From Micromussa lordhowensis (taxonomy: Eukaryota > Cnidaria > Anthozoa > Scleractinia > Lobophylliidae), in contig OZ026606.1 of assembly GCA_964020085.1 (NCBI GenBank), positions 25,267,193 to 25,331,192 of the forward strand: a stretch of 64,000 bases of DNA, given 5' to 3'. Shown here one piece after another: positions 63,333-64,000 of this stretch. How positions within the stretch are numbered: the stretch's first letter is position 1; the number at the start of each line of letters is the position of its first letter. The notes beneath the pieces are model-generated. The model ran no database searches. It saw only the letters and a list, made by a program, of their open reading frames with translations, and was not told the DNA's origin. The position numbers and the translations under genes are program-made.

Positions 63333-64000
63333 ATGTGTTTGTCCTATCCCTGGATTTTGGTTTTAATGTTTTTCGTTGCCACCTGTTGTTCGCGCATCGA
63401 TGGTTTCTGGTTTTTCTCCTGTCCCCACGGCAACGGCAAGGGACAGGCTGGTGACACTTGTTCCGCTTTCTGTCGCTGCCATCCCTTGAACACTTGCGAG
63501 GCGGGAGTACAGAAATGTAGGGCTCCAGGAGTGTATGGAGACCGCTGTCATGTCACAAGACCGTGTGCCAGTGGATTCAGTTGTCATCCGGGAGTTCAGA
63601 AATGCTTCCACGTGCCTCGTCTTCATGGTGAGCCCTGCGTGGCGGGTCATGAATGTGGAAGAGGTCTCTCGTGTGAACCAGGAGTTCAGGTCAGTTGACT
63701 TAATTTAATAACGACCATTAGCGACTATTTTCTGTCTAGTTTAGAGTCAGTTTAACTTAATATAGATGGGATTCCTTTTCAGCTTTGCTTCCATAGACCT
63801 CGTCGCTACAAAGAGCCGTGTTCTGCGGGATTTTCTTGTGCCCCAGGTCTAAGCTGCCAACCGGGCTATCAAAAGTGCTTGCATCATCCAAGGCGGGAAA
63901 ATGAGCTCTGTTCTGCGGGATTCGCGTGCGCTGATGGGCTGGTGTGTAGGTTGTGTGACAAACCATATGCCACCTGTCAAATGTCACGTGTACCTGCTTT
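63333..64000 (+). CDS. Secreted cysteine-rich repeat protein, 3' end off the window
   Basis: ATG at 63333 opens a signal peptide (MCLSYPWILVLMFFVATCCS). Exon 1 ends at 63689 (GVQ|), exon 2 starts at 63783 after a GT-AG intron of 93 bases in phase 0, and continues past the right edge. The mature part holds a 30-residue cysteine repeat of pattern [KL]C.x.PR...EPC.AG..C..GLSC.PG.Q. Units: KCRAPGVYGDRCHV...; KCFHVPRLHGEPC...; LCFHRPRRYKEPC...; KCLHHPRRENELC.... Four or more units are present. The intron falls exactly at a unit boundary. The spacing recalls colipase/dickkopf-type small disulfide domains, but I cannot name the family. Possible roles are an extracellular matrix, skeletal-matrix or secreted ligand protein; no function is established. 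Confidence 0.8.

Overview
This is a 64-kb piece of animal nuclear genome. Spliced genes sit in AT-rich DNA crowded with small mobile elements. The protein families are metazoan. The repeat set (tRNA-derived SINEs, foldback elements, a Penelope-like relic with hammerhead-ribozyme-like motifs, and the G-rich 'tactc...tatgggctatatagg' repeat) looks like an anthozoan cnidarian, most likely a stony coral. The taxon is an inference from recalled repeat and protein resemblance, not from a search.

Genes in order: DEF8-like C1/zinc-finger protein (+, 1-8410, start off the left edge); GT31 beta-1,3-glycosyltransferase (-, 12332-13441/13579, one exon); MPHOSPH6 (+, 26336-29459, five exons); TMEM64-like VTT protein (-, 34424-36776, two exons); METTL9 (+, 41099-47760, four exons found, N-terminal exon not found); membrane-anchored GH13/SLC3-like glucosidase (-, 49672-51450, one exon); an unnamed coiled-coil protein (+, 51644-56934, five exons), head-to-head with the GH13 gene; and a secreted cysteine-rich repeat protein (+, 63333 to the right edge). 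In the multi-exon models the joined exon lengths keep the frame and nearly all introns are GT-AG, so they can be trusted at the base level apart from the ends flagged.

The stretches between genes (8411-12331, 13580-26335, 29460-34423, 36777-41098, 47761-49671, 56935-63332) and the longer introns hold repeats and no gene I can support. They include a three-copy MITE family, a TTAA-type MITE, a 1.2-kb element with long inverted ends, hAT-like non-autonomous elements and an hAT transposase relic, LINE 3' ends with TGTA, TTGTA and TTA tails, three SINE types (one with a clear target-site duplication), and several near-perfect foldbacks. METTL9 intron 3 alone carries four elements.

The genes are unrelated housekeeping or cell-biology genes: lysosome/cytoskeleton adaptor, glycosylation, rRNA processing, membrane protein, histidine methylation, sugar cleavage. 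They do not form a pathway. The most interesting signals are the hammerhead-like motifs (57905-57950 intact in its core; degenerate ones at 58630-58670, 35340-35412 and 23270-23312), the GH13 protein with a full catalytic triad but no heavy-chain cysteine, and the 30-residue cysteine repeat protein.
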